Counted from the first letter of the stretch, positions 39,321-53,000 are shown. The stretch is DNA of 64,000 nucleotides from Struthio camelus (GCF_040807025.1 NC_090953.1:22056997-22120996); one strand, 5' to 3'. Notes: generated by a model from the letters alone, not told the origin. Numbers and translations are program-made.

Positions 39321-39801
39321 GACAACGATTGAAACGAAAAGGCGCGGGGGGGGGGGGGGGGCGCCGGGCCCCCGCGCAGCCCCCGCGCAGCCCCCGCGGG
39401 CCGCGGGTCTCCAGGCGGGGCGGCGGTTCCCCTGCGGGGCCCCCGCGGGCCGTCGGGCCGTGCCCGCACCTGCCGCGGCCGGGGCCGGGGGCGGCCGGGG
39501 GCCCCGCGACCCGCGTTACTGCCCCGTCTAGGCGGAGGCGGCGGCTCCTTATCCGCGTTTGGCATCGGCGGGAGCGCGGCGCGGGCCGCCCCGGCGGGCG
39601 GGGAGCGGGCGCGGCGCGGCGGGGCCGCCCCCTCCGCGGTAGCGGGAGAGCTCCCTCGGGCCGGGCGGGCTGGCGGCGGGCTCGCCCAGCGGCCCGGGGC
39701 CGGGGCTGGGGCCGGGGGGACCGAGGCCGCGGCGGGTCGCGGCCCGCGCACAGCCGCGCGGGGCGGCGGCCTGGCCGGTTCCCGTCGGGGCGCCCGGGCT
39801 C

Positions 39802-39802
<1 letters not shown>

Positions 39803-39880
<78 letters not shown>
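39803..39880 (+). repeat. pure (CTG)26 repeat
   Basis: Twenty-six uninterrupted CTG units on plus (CAG on minus). It lies 1.2 kb past the ISL2 stop codon and 0.5 kb past the candidate poly(A) signal. Confidence 0.97.
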
Positions 39881-39881
<1 letters not shown>

Positions 39882-40222
39882 GCAGCCCCAGGGCGGCGGC
39901 CGGGCCCTGGAGGAGCCCGGGGCGCCGGGCAGGGCCGGGGGGCTCAGCCCCAGCGAGGGGCCCGTGTGCGGGCCGGCGGCCCTCCCTCCCGGCCGGGGCT
40001 CCCCGCTCCCCGCCGCGGACTCACCCGCGTCCCGCCGCCGGCCGCGCTCGGCTTTCGGCGCCCTCCGCGGCCCAGGCTGCTGCTCGCCGAGCGGAGCGGG
40101 GCCGCCGCCGCCGGCCGACGAGCGCCTCCGCCGCGCCCCGCTCCCCCGCGCCGCGCCGCACCGCGGCGGCCACCAGCGCCGCCTCCCCCGCCCGCCCGCC
40201 CGCCCGCCGCGGCGGAGCCCGG

Positions 40223-40273
40223 CCCGGCCCGGCTGGGGGCCGCCGAGGGGCCCGGCCCGGCTGGGGGCCGCCG
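40223..40273. repeat. 23-bp GC-rich direct duplication
   Basis: CCCGGCCCGGCTGGGGGCCG plus CCG occurs at 40223-40245 and again identically at 40251-40273. Confidence 0.9.
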
Positions 40274-40639
40274 GCCGCGCCGAAGGGAGCTCGGCGAAAG
40301 GCGCAGGACAGAAACCGTGCTGACACACGCGGCCGTTTCACGTTTTAATAGTGCTTCGTCGTGGAAACGCACCGTTAGCCGGACACCACAAGGTCTGAAC
40401 AAGCGTTATTAAAGTCTGATTGAAACGTTAAAAAACGCGAGTTGATTAAAAATTACTTATACTAAATTGCCAAAAAAAGGAGCAAGGAACTGTCATCGGA
40501 ACCAATTCTGACAAATTCTCTACACTTTCGATTAACCCAAACGACGTCGCGCAAGTCTTGTTTTTCTCTCTCCGCGTCTTGCGTCGCTTACGGCAATTCG
40601 GACGTGCCAACATTTGTAACACAGAGGTCACACTGCAGA

Positions 40640-40976
40640 CAGAATAAGTTATTTTATTACAAGATATATAGAACATTTTTCTCTCTCTTTGCAACCTTAT
40701 TTCAGCAGTTTTGCAGTGCAAGTGCCACCACATCGCAGGGCAGAAAATACCCAGACCTTGCCCTAGGATACGTGAATGAAATAAACTCAAATTATCAAAA
40801 TTACAAAACAGAACTTAAAAGTATCTACAGTACTTAGGATATAAATAGTGCAAATTATATTTATCTACAGCATAAGTATTTTGAGTATCAAAACATTTTC
40901 AGAATAGCTTTTTCCAGAAGGTAGTCAGCTTAAACCGCTCAGCGTTAAAATGCTAGCTTCCTAAAAATCAACACGC
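40640..40976 (-). other. SCAPER: SCAPER 3' UTR (inferred)
   Basis: AT-rich sequence after the stop codon, ending near the candidate poly(A) signal. Only the stop and the hexamer define it. Confidence 0.45.
40653..40658 (-). terminator. SCAPER: candidate SCAPER poly(A) signal
   Basis: TTTATT on plus, AATAAA on minus, about 320 bp past the SCAPER stop. Other minus-strand A-rich variants lie nearby, so use of this hexamer is uncertain. Confidence 0.45.
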
Positions 40977-41071
40977 TCATTTTTTCAAGAAGAACTGGCG
41001 AGCTTCCTCCCAGGCCTGGCGAGGGAATCTGTTGGACAGCTCAAGGTAATCTTGAGAACTGAAAAATTTTT
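40977..41071 (-). CDS. SCAPER: SCAPER last coding exon
   Basis: 95 nt. With the preceding G it reads EKFFSSQDYLELSNRFPRQA, then WEEARQFFLKK and TGA. The acceptor CTCCAACAG at 41072 was chosen over the pyrimidine-rich TTTTTCAG 13 nt downstream because only the former keeps the conserved SQDYLEL frame. Confidence 0.9.
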
Positions 41072-44000
41072 CTGTTGGAGAGAGAGAGAACATAAAATTA
41101 CCACGTTATTCCCTCCTAAGATAAGATGGCAATAAAATAAGAACAACGAACACGCAGCCAATTCAAGCCCGATTTACTCTCCTCCCCCAGCAAAAAGTTC
41201 TCGGACCCCGGCACGAGGCTTGGGGGGCGCCAGCCAGCGGGGGCTCCCAGCAGCCAAGGCCTCATCAGATTTTAAGTTATCGGCGCAGGCACCTTTGCCC
41301 AGGCGGGGGGGCTCCCCGGGGGCCGAGGCAGCCGCGCGGACGCCCGGGCAGGCTCGCGGCGCGGCGCGCTCTGCCGCGCAGCTTTTCCGGGCCTGACGCC
41401 CCGAAAGCTCTCGAGGGGACGGACGGTCGGGCACGACGCAGGCGGGCCGGGGGCTGCGGGCTCGGCGCCCCGCGCCACGCGGGTGACAAGGCAGCGCCCA
41501 GCACGGCAGCCTGCGTAATTGATAAAAAAAATAATCCCCATTCTCCTGCCGTTATTAACTCAGCTTTTTGCAACCAGGGCGTGTTCAGAAATCACATTCA
41601 CGTGTTACCACACAGTCATCTTTGTTTAAAAGTTCATTCGGTCTGAATAATGGAAATAAAAAGTAGTTTCCACTGGGATTTTAATGTTTCTCGAGCAGAT
41701 TCTCATGCACACACACGCCTGGAAGGCTGGAGTAGTTAGTAAACACTGCACGAGACCGTTGCAAACTAAAAGCTGTAATGTTGATATAGAAATCACCACA
41801 GATTTACATTAATTTTGCATTTGATAATTCATCCTTAAACACCAGGCTTATGTTTTATACCCAGAACTGTTCATCTTCTGCCAATAAAGTACAGCGAAAT
41901 GCAAACTGGGCATCAGGGTGCGTTTGTGCTTGCTAGGAGGGAGCAAACGACTCTCCGAGAGACCAGACCGTGTACTTCAGACGAGATACGGACCGCTCGC
42001 GACCACGTTCCCATCAACACGCTCCAATTTCGTGCTTGTTTAACAAGAAATAGCTGTCTTAGCTGAGTGTCTTTCAAACGTTCAGCCTCAGGCGGCTAAC
42101 TGCATTCATCAGAATTTTTGCAGCAACTGAGGAAAAAAACCTACAACTCTTCCGCAAACTGACAAACCCGACAGGGTAATTGCACAGCAGTATTTTACTA
42201 ATTTCTGGCTCCTCAGGTATATCGGTATGTCTGTGGGGCTTCAGTAACCTAAACCTTTCGAGAAGCTCCTTTGTGATAGCTAATTAAATATGTGCACGTA
42301 CAGTATCACATTTTAAGACATAATATCACATTGCATTTAATAAATATTCTGAATTTCTCCTGCTACTGGCAGCCATCTACAAAGAAGTTAAGCTAGAGAC
42401 CTTCTCCCAAAACTGCAAAACGGTTTTGCAATTTCCCACACTCTTTTCATGGTGATACATATTCAAAAATCTGAATCAAAGTAAAATGTAGTATCTACCT
42501 ACTTTGTTACCTAAATGCTACTTCATACACATTTCGTTGGAGACCTACCCCTCTGTTGCGATGACTGATTATCCGTTTGGCCTGAACTCTGTGCAAAATC
42601 CTACGGAAAAAAAAAAGGGCATCAGGTTTTCAGATCTCGCATCAGAGGAATTAAAACATTTTTAAGGCTCTGTGGTCACCCGAAATTACTAATACTTTAT
42701 GAAATCTGTAAATTAAACTCTGCCTTGTTTGCTGTGTCTCGTAACAGACTACGGCTAGCATTTACGTTCTGTAACACAGAGAGGGTTTTCTAGTGTTTTT
42801 TTTTTGTGTGTGAAAAATTATGCTTTTTAATACACAGTACAGAAAAAGCAGTGCTTTAACGTCTTTTTAGGAAATAATTATTTATCCTTGTTTTTAACTT
42901 AAGGGACTATTCGCTCTAACTAGGTTTCTGTAAAACAAACAGCGTTTCAGACGTGCACTCCCGACTCCCGACACGCTCTTGCAGAATTTGCGAATTATCC
43001 CTCGCGGTTTCGCGGGCTTTGCTTCCCGGTGACTTAGCAGCCCGAGGTCCTGAGCTCCTGAAAGTAAGCGCAGTCCTTCGGCAGATGGATTTGCTCTAGA
43101 CGCTACGGCAGCGAACCGCAGGGCCGGCGTAGGTGACAGCTACTCTGGGCGCCCGACGCGATGCTGCGCGGTCGCTGCTCCTGCGGGGGGGCGACGGCCG
43201 CCCCGGGGGCGGCAGGGCCGCCGGCTCGGGTACGAGCAACGCAGCGGTACGCTGGCCAGCACGCCCCAATACTTACAGGAGAAAGGGCTTTCGGACCGTT
43301 ATCTTTTGTTCCAGTTTTCACTGAGCAGAGACGGATTTTTATTTGACATAAGAGGTACAATTTAGCAAATCATATATGCGCATAAATACTTTTTAGTTTT
43401 TTCGACCCGTCTAGAAATAGAAGCAACAACAGTCAAGAGGATGATGCAAACTTCAGATGATGGGAGTAAATCTGTTGATAGGGAGGTATAACATGAACAG
43501 CTGTAAAAGCGAGCTATCATTTTCCTTTGATTTATACTGCACACATTTCTTTAATGTACTGTATTTAACTGGCATCTTCTTACACGCCACCAAAAATGTA
43601 CGTAAACAGGGCTTCTTTTTGCGTTCCCTGGCACAGGAAGAATCTCATTTTCTAGTCGTGAGCAAACATTTTACAGTCTTCACCAAAACTGCCACTGAAG
43701 CAAATGAGGGGTTTGCTTGACACGCAGCCGGGAGTTGCAGCGGAAGCAGGGGCCGGTCGCTTTGTGCGGGCTGTGCACAACACCCGCGTACGTTCAATAC
43801 ATTTCCAAGCGTATTTACACATTCTTCGGTTCCTTCCAGAATTATTTTCTGTGGGCGCTCAATATTAGGGACTAGTTTTTAACATGGGCAAAATGTTAAA
43901 ATAGCACTGAAGCCAGCAAAGAAACGGCAATTTATAGCACACGAGGATCTTCCATATTTTAATAAAATGCCTTTTTTAGAGGCCTGAAAGAACACTGTGA

Positions 44001-47000
44001 GGCGTTGGCATCTGAGGTACAAATAAACTCCTCACTGGAAAACAAATTAATAATGTTGCTCCTTGTAAATACACTTATGCTTTACTATAGCTACCAGGGA
44101 CTTAAACGCCAGTCTCTCTCTTATAGTAAAGAAAGCAAGATAAATAGCTTTATCCAGAGATGGGATACTCCCCCTACACTCCTGCTTTTTGCTGGGGGTG
44201 GAGGGGGGGGGATCGACCCGTATGCGTATATCTTTAATGCTTAACATATTTCTTGCCACTTCTGTTGCTAAACTGCAAACTGTAGGTTTTGTATTCAAAT
44301 GTTTCAATATAAAACAAAGTAAAACATGAATTGTAACTTTGTATTAAAACAGCAGTTCATTACAAGATGGCACGTTTTTAACACTAAATTTCAATTTTTT
44401 AAAACTGTTAACGCAGTTATTTTAGTACTAAAAGGATAAATAGTAGTAGCACTCAGCAGCCTGATGTTACGCTAAGAATTTTAGTAAATATTGATTTCTT
44501 GTGCCCTCTCTCCCAAACCCGTGCAGCCCACCCTTGGACAGGCTGTGAAGCACGAGGAAAAGAAGTCTGACAAAGAGTGCTGTCTCAACAAGATTCACGT
44601 TCAGGTGGCTGATTTGGGGTTCTAGCAGTGCTACAATCCCTCAAACGTCGTCTTTTTTTTTTTTTTAATAGTGGACTATTTATGAAAACTGCATTTATTC
44701 ATCTGAAGATAGTCAATAAAACGTATGGAAAAAATAAGGCATGCACAAAAATCTGATAAATAAAGCACAGAATATACATTTACACAAAGGGAACAAAAAT
44801 GCTTTAAATCCTTATTCAGAACAGTATTCTTAATGACCTCAGTGGCTTACTGTCAAAACCAGAGATTGCAAGATTAGAGCCGTAACATATGTTCTGTGTA
44901 TTTTCTGCATAAAATATATACACTTCTGTTCAGTTCTCTCTGTAAATCTGTTGTACACAGTATACAACTGTACATTTATACGTAAACAGATTAATACACA
45001 AATTTCAGATACGCTGTATGTGAAAGTAGTTTTTAAAAAAATAAGTATTTTAAGAATCGTCCTGTACCAGCAGGATCTACATCAAACCTTACCAGCACGT
45101 CCAGTAACTCTAATGAAAAGAGGATTCTGCGCGTGACAGCGAGAACCTGAACTACTCAGTAACCTTCCAGCGTTACAAGATGTTTCAAGTACAGTTATAA
45201 TCTGTGGTTGGAAAAGAACAGCATCGTATCTTAAAGCACTTCAGTGGTGTTTACTTGTTTTACTTAAGGCAAATTATTTCCAAACGCAGGGAGAAGGCGA
45301 GAGGAAGCGGTGGCAGTGTGGGAATAGCTACCTGAATGAAGGTGGCGAGCAAAACACAGCTCATCTCCTGCTCCAGGATGAGCTTGTTCTGAGGGTTATT
45401 GTAACAAGCAGCTATGAGCGAAGGGAAGAGCACTTTGATTAAACGAGGATCGCTGAAATACTGGAAAGGCAACTGGCACAGTTTCTGCAGCACTGTGGGG
45501 TGACGGCCCGACTGCACAATTATCTGAAAATGCAAACGCAACACAATTAAAGCACGTGATCAATCTATCTGTTCTTCTCTTCCTGTTAACTACCGAGAGC
45601 GCTGAAGTCACGCTGAAAAAATGAGCCTGGCTGAGAATAAAACATTTCATAAATACTAAAAATAAAGCCTAGAACATTCAGTCCAAATCATTTCTGTTTT
45701 CGTGTGCAAGTATTATTTTTACTGCAGAGGAACACGACGACTATAAGGCTGCGAAACTTCTTTCCCCCCCGTCACAAAATACAATAAACGAATGAGAAGT
45801 GGATTAATCTGAAGGCTGCAATAAAAGACATCATTTATTCCCTCCATTTAAAAGACAGAGCATTACAGAAAAAGGGACTACGCTAATTTACAGATACAAA
45901 GCTAAAAAAGCCCCCACCCCATGCCATGTAAACCTAACACGCATGTCATAAAAAAATTAAGAAAGAGATGACCCGGACAGTAAAAACCCTTACGACGCTC
46001 GATCATCCTTTACTAGGCAGCTCTCTAGCCATTAGAGGAGCCTGCGTTTCACGGCGGCTGTCTGCTACGCGCTCTCGGGCACCGAGAAGAAAAGGTGATT
46101 GTACGGCGCCCAGCAAGGAGCTGCAGTAAGCGGAGACTCCGAAAGATCCTCCCATCTGCATTTCTTATCGCAGTTTCTATCAGTGCCATTGACTCTAAAA
46201 GGAGAATTGTTTAGATAAATGGGACTGTTGTCATGAAGCAGGCTAAGTTTACAACTGGGGACGTCTGAAGAAATAAGGCAATGCTGTTATTGGTCTCCTT
46301 GCAAAGGCACTTTTCTGATTTACTTGATATTCTTACAAAGTCTTTGCGATAAACTAAAAAATGCCCAAATCAAATCTGCTCCAAGTAACCTCGATTAGAC
46401 AATTATAATATGAAAGAGCTGTTTGACCCAAAGTTGGCTTTTCAGTATAGGAGGAAGCTCCTATAAGGTTAGGAACACTGTAAAACTTAAGGTCATGACT
46501 GTAAATTGTACTTGGAAAAACACAATTTTACAGGTACACACCCAGACAAGCCTGCATTCAAATTAAAACCAGAAGGACAGAAAGAAGCAGTCGAGACCAC
46601 AGGAACATAAATTACAGGGATTTACAAGTTTTCAAAGCACTTTTAACAATACGTTAAGAACACACTCTCGGTTGATAATGCAGTGCAGTTTAAAAACAAG
46701 ATCAACAAAGTAATAGTTTGCATTTTTCAGTTCACTAGCCAAAAAGACATTGAAAACCTCTCAGAATACAAGCAGAAATGCCTTAATGCCCTTAAAGCCA
46801 GGAGGAATTTTTAAAAGACAGCCAAAAATGTGACAGTTACGCATATGTTCAGACATTGTTCTTTTGAGAAAAATATCTACTTCAATCAAGCGCTTGGATG
46901 GTTCGAAACTTAATTAGCAGCTACAATTCTGTAAGGAAATAGTTGCCTTTTGGGCTCGACTTAAAATTCAGAGAATAATCATGAACAGAGTAGTTATTAT

Positions 47001-50000
47001 ACAATTCTAGATTTTTTCTTTCTGATAAATTCGATAATCAGAAAAGCATCTGATATCAATCGCCACTGTCCTAAAATAACTGCAATCGATACTTCTGATT
47101 CAGGTGAGGACAACAGAACTCGTGGTTTCTTTTTAATAGCTACTGTACTTGATGAACAGACACATGAAAAGCATTTTTTAGGATATTTCATGTTTCCTTC
47201 ACTGAAAATAACTTCCTCTACCTGTTTGAGCAAGGCCATGGGTAATTAGGGAACTCTTCTCACGCTAACGCTGCAGATAGCCAGACAGCAGTCATGGATT
47301 TACTATTTCATTTTATTTTCCTTTTCAACTTCAGGGCTGAGTGACCACTATAGCGTCAACATTAAGGATAGGAAACTTATGTACGAGAGCTGCTGATTGT
47401 TTTAAGTCTGGTATTTGTCACATGTGGAATCAATTTTAATGATTTCAGCTCATTGTACCAATATGGCTACTAAACCTGATACACCACATTAGGTACTTTG
47501 AAAAAATCATGAACTAATTCTCCTCTCACTGGAAAAAAACCCAAACAGACAAACCTCTAGCAGAGTTCATCTTCACTGTCAACTGGGGGAGAAAATGAAG
47601 TCCAGCGCTGGACTTAGCAGGTGAGCAATAAAGAAAACAAAAACCTTGTCTATGACTTTCGCCTTTACGATGGAAAAGGACTTTTCTTGACTTTATTTAT
47701 TTATTTATTTTTAAATAACAGACGCTTCCCTCTCTTTTCTGAATGATCCTGGTGCATTTTGCATACCTAGAGTACTCATCTTATAAAAAGCTCTACTTCA
47801 AGCTCAAAACTTCCTGAAATGCAGTGAGGAAAGGCTGCTTCTCCTCCTGCCACGTACTGGAGCCCAGACACATCCATCTAGAATCAACTGTTCTTGTTGC
47901 TCTCTCTCCAGCCTCAGATAATGCGTGTCAAACGTAACGAGATCCTAATTAAATCACTGCATTTCTGTACAGCCAAGCACTTAAGCACCTGCTCAACTTT
48001 AGATATGTGCCTAGGTCCCATTGATGTCCATTTGCGCTTATTTGTTTTTCTGAATTGAGACCTTTCTATCAAAGTAGTAAAAGTTTCATTTCTTTTATAT
48101 GGAGCAGGCAACTCGTACTATTGTTTTCTATGTATTATCAAAAAATTTTTGCTCGTTCGTCGAAAATTAAGACGTTCATACAGCTTTACTGTTTTTGCCT
48201 CGATAGCTGCGCTTCGCTGGGGTGAATCCCACAGAAGAGGCACCCACTCACCGGCGTACAGGTAAGCCCAACACAACAGAGGTTAGGAGAATAACTCTGT
48301 GTAAGTTATTCTTACACAGAATAACTACCACAACCTACACAACCTACACATCCTCTCAAAGACTGGCTCTGCCATGACTACAGTACGCACGAATGACAAA
48401 GACGACAAATACATTTCTGAAACGTTATTTCATGATTAAGTGCTTGCTTCTTACCGCTATCTGCCAAGGTAAAAACCTCACGACTGTGGTCCCAGATACA
48501 TTTCCAAGGCGGAGACCCTGCTAGCAACCTGGCGACGTGGTGAAGGTAAGCGCGGGAGAAAGCGCCGGCCAACAGCACAGCCTGCTCTCAGGTGAAAGCG
48601 TGCTACAAATGAGAAACTACGGCGATCTTAAATCCTCTACTGCACTGAAGCGCAGCGACTCCTTGCCATATAAGCAGGAGGTTAGCACTTGAGTAGGGTA
48701 AAACGGTACAAGTTAGAATGGTAATACAGAGTATTTCCTGAGGAACATAATATAGTGGCTGTTACACTATATTTCACAAAGGTGACAGAAATCCACGTCT
48801 GCTGAAACGGATATGTAGGTAAGGCTGCACAACATTTGCCATATCCTTTTCCACTCCATTCCAGCCTTCGGTAGAAGTCACCTTTAGGAACACTGCTTTC
48901 CACGCTTGGTTTCTGCCCAAATTTGAAGCTTCCCTGTGTTATGGATGCTAAGTCTATTGAACGAGCGCCAGCTGGTGGTCCGACACCATGACTGATGTGA
49001 TGACCTGTGGGAGCTCTTTACCGAGCAACACCTTCCAAGGTTGCCTACTGGTGATCTTGTGTCACTCCCACCAGTTTATAGCCTTCTGCAGGTCCCACTA
49101 ACTTGTTTCAGCTCCAAAAGGCGGCGGGGTGAGGCTCTCCTTCCTGCCCCGCCAGGCAGGCCTTGCTCCCGTCGAGCACGTTGGGAAGTGCGCTCACGCG
49201 CGCGAGAGCACAAGAACCACCCCATCCTCCCTCTGCAGTGATATTTCTGAAGCTGAACAAGCTTGATTCCCGATTTCTAAAGTCTCTAGATGGAATCCCT
49301 TTACTCCTTCGCAAATTTATTTGGGCCAATATTCACTACATAAGATACTGCTTACTGGTTTGCTGCAATATTTCTAGCTACGAAAGGCAGAAGCAGTATA
49401 AAAGTCAGTCTTTCAAAACAGGCTACAATGACAAAAGCCAGCAATATGCCACCCAGCACTCGAGCAATAAAAAAAGACAATCAATCAAAAAAATTAAAAG
49501 CTCCTTGTGGTATGGAAGAGTAATAAAGTTGCGAGGGGAACTCATCGCTTGGCTGGGAGATAAGGCTTCCCCTGTCGCGCAAGGAGGGTTTCTGGCTACA
49601 GTTTTGGGGTGACCGCGGGGAGGATACTCCAGCCCGGAGTACCCGCAGTGCGTCCCCTACCAGAGCGCGCTGCACCCCCTTGCCCCCCCGGTGCCGCCTG
49701 CCTCCGCGCACACGACCCCTCCAGACAACTGACGGCCTTTGCTGGGCAACGAATAACCACTTAACGAATAAACAGCTTAACGAGGTTTTTCCTCGGGGTA
49801 GCGAAGGGACTTCAGAGCCCTTGAACTTTTTCTGTGAAGATGCAGGGGGCCAAAAGAGCTTTCCGAGGATCCGGCAGGGATGAGAGAGACTGCTCCCGGG
49901 CCTGGCGGGCAGGGAGGTACGGTCGGGCCCCCGCACGGGGACCTTCGCGCGCCAGCTACGCAGAGAAAGACGCTTCGCTTTGGTGAACCCCCCGGCACCT

Positions 50001-53000
50001 TATCTAAATACTCTCTATGAATCATACAACATATCTGTCTGATTTAACCTGCCTCTATACTCCTTTGGCATGAATGAAAACTACAGTTACTTGTAAACGC
50101 ATAGTATGAACTTGGGTCAAAACAACAGCATAAACTCTTGGTAACTAACAGCCTTCGGCTCCTTGAGTGATCCGGATCAGCGATTACCCGTGAAATCAGA
50201 AGTCAAATCGGACCAAGTCCATGCTTAATTTTACCAGAAAAACTACAATAAGAATCCACTAGTCTGCAACCAGATCTTTGTAATCTGGTAACAGAGTTTA
50301 TAAACATCTTGCAGCTGATAAACGCAATTTTCACCAAGAAAACTTACATGCATCCTTCAGATTTCTCTCTGAAATTTTAAATATTGAACAAATATCAGTC
50401 AAATCCAGGTTGCATTTGTGATTCCTATATTATTTAAGACCTATCATGTCCCAATTAGACACGTAAGCGGAGATGCATCCTGCTAAGTTTTCAAGGACTA
50501 GTACCTCAATCAAATTGCCCTGTGAAAATTCACATTTTTTAACCTAAGTACTAGTATTTTGGTGACCATCCAAATTTCTGTTTCCAAGTTGTAACTGCAT
50601 ACATTTTACATATGTCAAGAGTTAAAAAAAAAGATAAACTAAATGAATTTAAAATTTTGCCAGCAACTTTCCAGAGATTTAAAGAAGATTAAGATCACAG
50701 ATTGGTTTTTAATGGTTCTAAGCACACACATTAAATATTGCCAGATATTTTATTACAAGTAATAAAAAAAGTGGTTCCGTCTTAGATTATGATCTTTTTT
50801 GCTCCTTGTGTACTACAGAAGGTTAGTCCAGGATTACTGGAGAGTGGAAGTGCTGATTTTTAAAGTAATATTTAGTTTAGTTCTACTGATGGATTTAGGT
50901 TTTCGTGTTTCACTTGGACATTTGCAGCTCTGGAAAGGCATCATTCATGTCAGTTATTTCTGCCCATACACAACATAAAAACACTGGAATTATCTTTCAA
51001 AGAGGCTAATTAATTTTCTGGTCAGGAGGAACAGAAAGTCAGCAGAAAGCTTTTTGTCTATCCAAAGGCAAAACAAAGAACTAAGAAGCGAGTTACTCAG
51101 TTGACTCAAAAAGCCAGTTGTCAACCAACTGAACTGGGTTAGACGGGAGAATCATAATATTACGGATCAACTGTTATGATGATGATTTACTGAGGACTGC
51201 CTATACACCTGGAAAGCCACAAGACGCACATCACCAGCTGCACAGGGAAGCTCGTCTGCTAATTATATTTGCAGTTCTATTTAATTCTTTCCTCTAAGGT
51301 TCCTCCCCTTCCCCCCCTTGCAAAATAATAATAAAATAACCTGGTCACAGGGTTACAGGTTAAAAACGAACTGGTTTAAACCCGAACAAGAAGCTGTTCT
51401 CCTTCAGAGACTTAGAAAGGGACTGGGTTATCAAGTCCCGAGTACAAGCCCACAACAGCACATGTTTTTAGTTAGTCCAAGCAGCTTCCCAACGCATCGG
51501 CGAGAGTCGCTAAACAAGACGGACCATCTCCTATGACACATTCACCACATCCATTTCCGTGTGGCAAGCGACGTTGCCAACGATAATCCAATTTTCCAGG
51601 GTCCTCTAAGCCCAGGGCTGGGGGACACTGCCCGTGCCAGCCCCTGGAGACACGACCGGCTACGCAGGGAGCCCTTGGCGATGGACCGCTCCAAAACGGG
51701 GACGTGTACTTTATCATTACCAATTTTGTTTCACTTTTGGGAGACTTGCTGAAGACTTTTCACAAACATAATGGGAGGACATGATTTAAGCGTTGCCAAA
51801 CGCTACCAAAAGCGTCCAAGGACAGCGGCTGTAAGCCCTGTAACTCGGCCTGAGTTTCAGCTTTCATTCTGGGGTGCGTGTCCTTTAGCAGAAATTTCCC
51901 AAGAAAATTCGTTTTAGATTGAAATCTTTGCTCACCTCAGCACACGGATCAGATACTTAAAACAGCTGAAATGTTAAACCGAAGGTAGTCCTTTTAGAAG
52001 AGCTTGTCTCAAAATAAAAGTATTCTCTTTTTTTTTCTCTCCAGCATATTCAAACTGCAATCTCTGTCTGGGATAACAAAAAACGGTGATTCTAAACTTC
52101 ACTTCTTATTTTATACTCGTTACTGAGGCTGTTGTGTTTAGGCAAAGGCTTATCTGTAGCTAAGCGGACACCTCACTGGAGTCACCAGCAACACTTTTGT
52201 ACCCAAAGGAAACCAGGTAGGCTTGCCACACGGCCAATAACACCAGTGCTCACTAAAGTCTGGATTTTGCCCCACATCTCTCCTAGTATCCGCTTGAGTG
52301 CTCCGCCTGCCAGCTCATATTGCCTCCCAAAAATCAACTGCACAAAAACATCAGAAACATTTTAAAACAAGGGTTGTTAGGTGTTATCTTGACCATGCTA
52401 CTTACTTATTATGTCTATTCCTCTTGCTAAATTACGTTCTAACATTATATCACGGTTTACGCTGTTAAAACATGCTTCGTACAAACGCACAGATTTTGGG
52501 AGGCAACACGTTGCTGGCATTAGCGGCAGTGCTACAGCACAGCCGACAGACGCTAGCCCAAGTCCGACTACCGACACAGAGACGATGGCCAACCCCTCTC
52601 CGTCGCCAGCCGAGCATCTGGAAGCGAGCGGGTGCTGCCAGGTCTCCCAGCAGCCGCCGGATGCCGGCTTGGCAGCGCAGCTGCACCAATCTAATGCGAC
52701 TTTCTGGCGCTTTCTGTGGACTATCGGTTTCTTCCATCCACAAAAAAGGGAAAAATTGGTTCTTGCTGCTTTAAGGCAGCAGAGGAAGGAGAAGGAGTGC
52801 CAAGGACAGAACCGAAATCTGTAGCTACAAAAAAACCCAAATGCCAAGTTTTGAACAAAACTTTACTGCACATGTAACTGCGCTGCTCTTGCGCGACTCT
52901 TTGTAGGACACTGGCGCGTTCTCGAATCAGGCTGGCAGGGTTCAGTAATTTGACCGAGCGTTAAGACGTTGTAGCTCTCTCATCAAATGAAAAGACAAAA

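Larger units (their letters stand above)
39321..40640. other. ISL2-SCAPER intergenic region (convergent 3' ends)
   Basis: The first kilobase is extremely GC-rich with a G16 run (39346-39361), repeated CCCCCGCGCAG units near 39370, the (CTG)26 repeat and a 23-bp duplication. From 40330 the sequence turns AT-rich towards the SCAPER 3' end. The long open frames on both strands here are not supported as genes. Confidence 0.7.

Noticed and set aside
39290-40348. 352-codon plus-strand frame containing poly-Leu and the 259-codon minus frame with poly-Ala
   Set aside because: Both are translations of the (CTG)26 repeat and GC-rich flanks. No start context, splice logic or similarity supports a gene.
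40977-41058. Using the TTTTTCAG acceptor at 41059 as the main SCAPER last-exon start
   Set aside because: It breaks the phase with the preceding exon (one leftover base) and destroys the SQDYLEL frame. Kept only as a possible alternative isoform.
44500-44640. A peptide-like Leu-rich frame (minus) or Lys/Glu-rich frame (plus) in the SCAPER intron
   Set aside because: The flanking SCAPER exons join directly in phase and match the family without it. No splice sites were convincing.
52398-52847. 149-codon minus frame and overlapping plus frames in the SCAPER intron
   Set aside because: Three overlapping frames of similar length in a GC-richer patch. No known product and no supporting signals.
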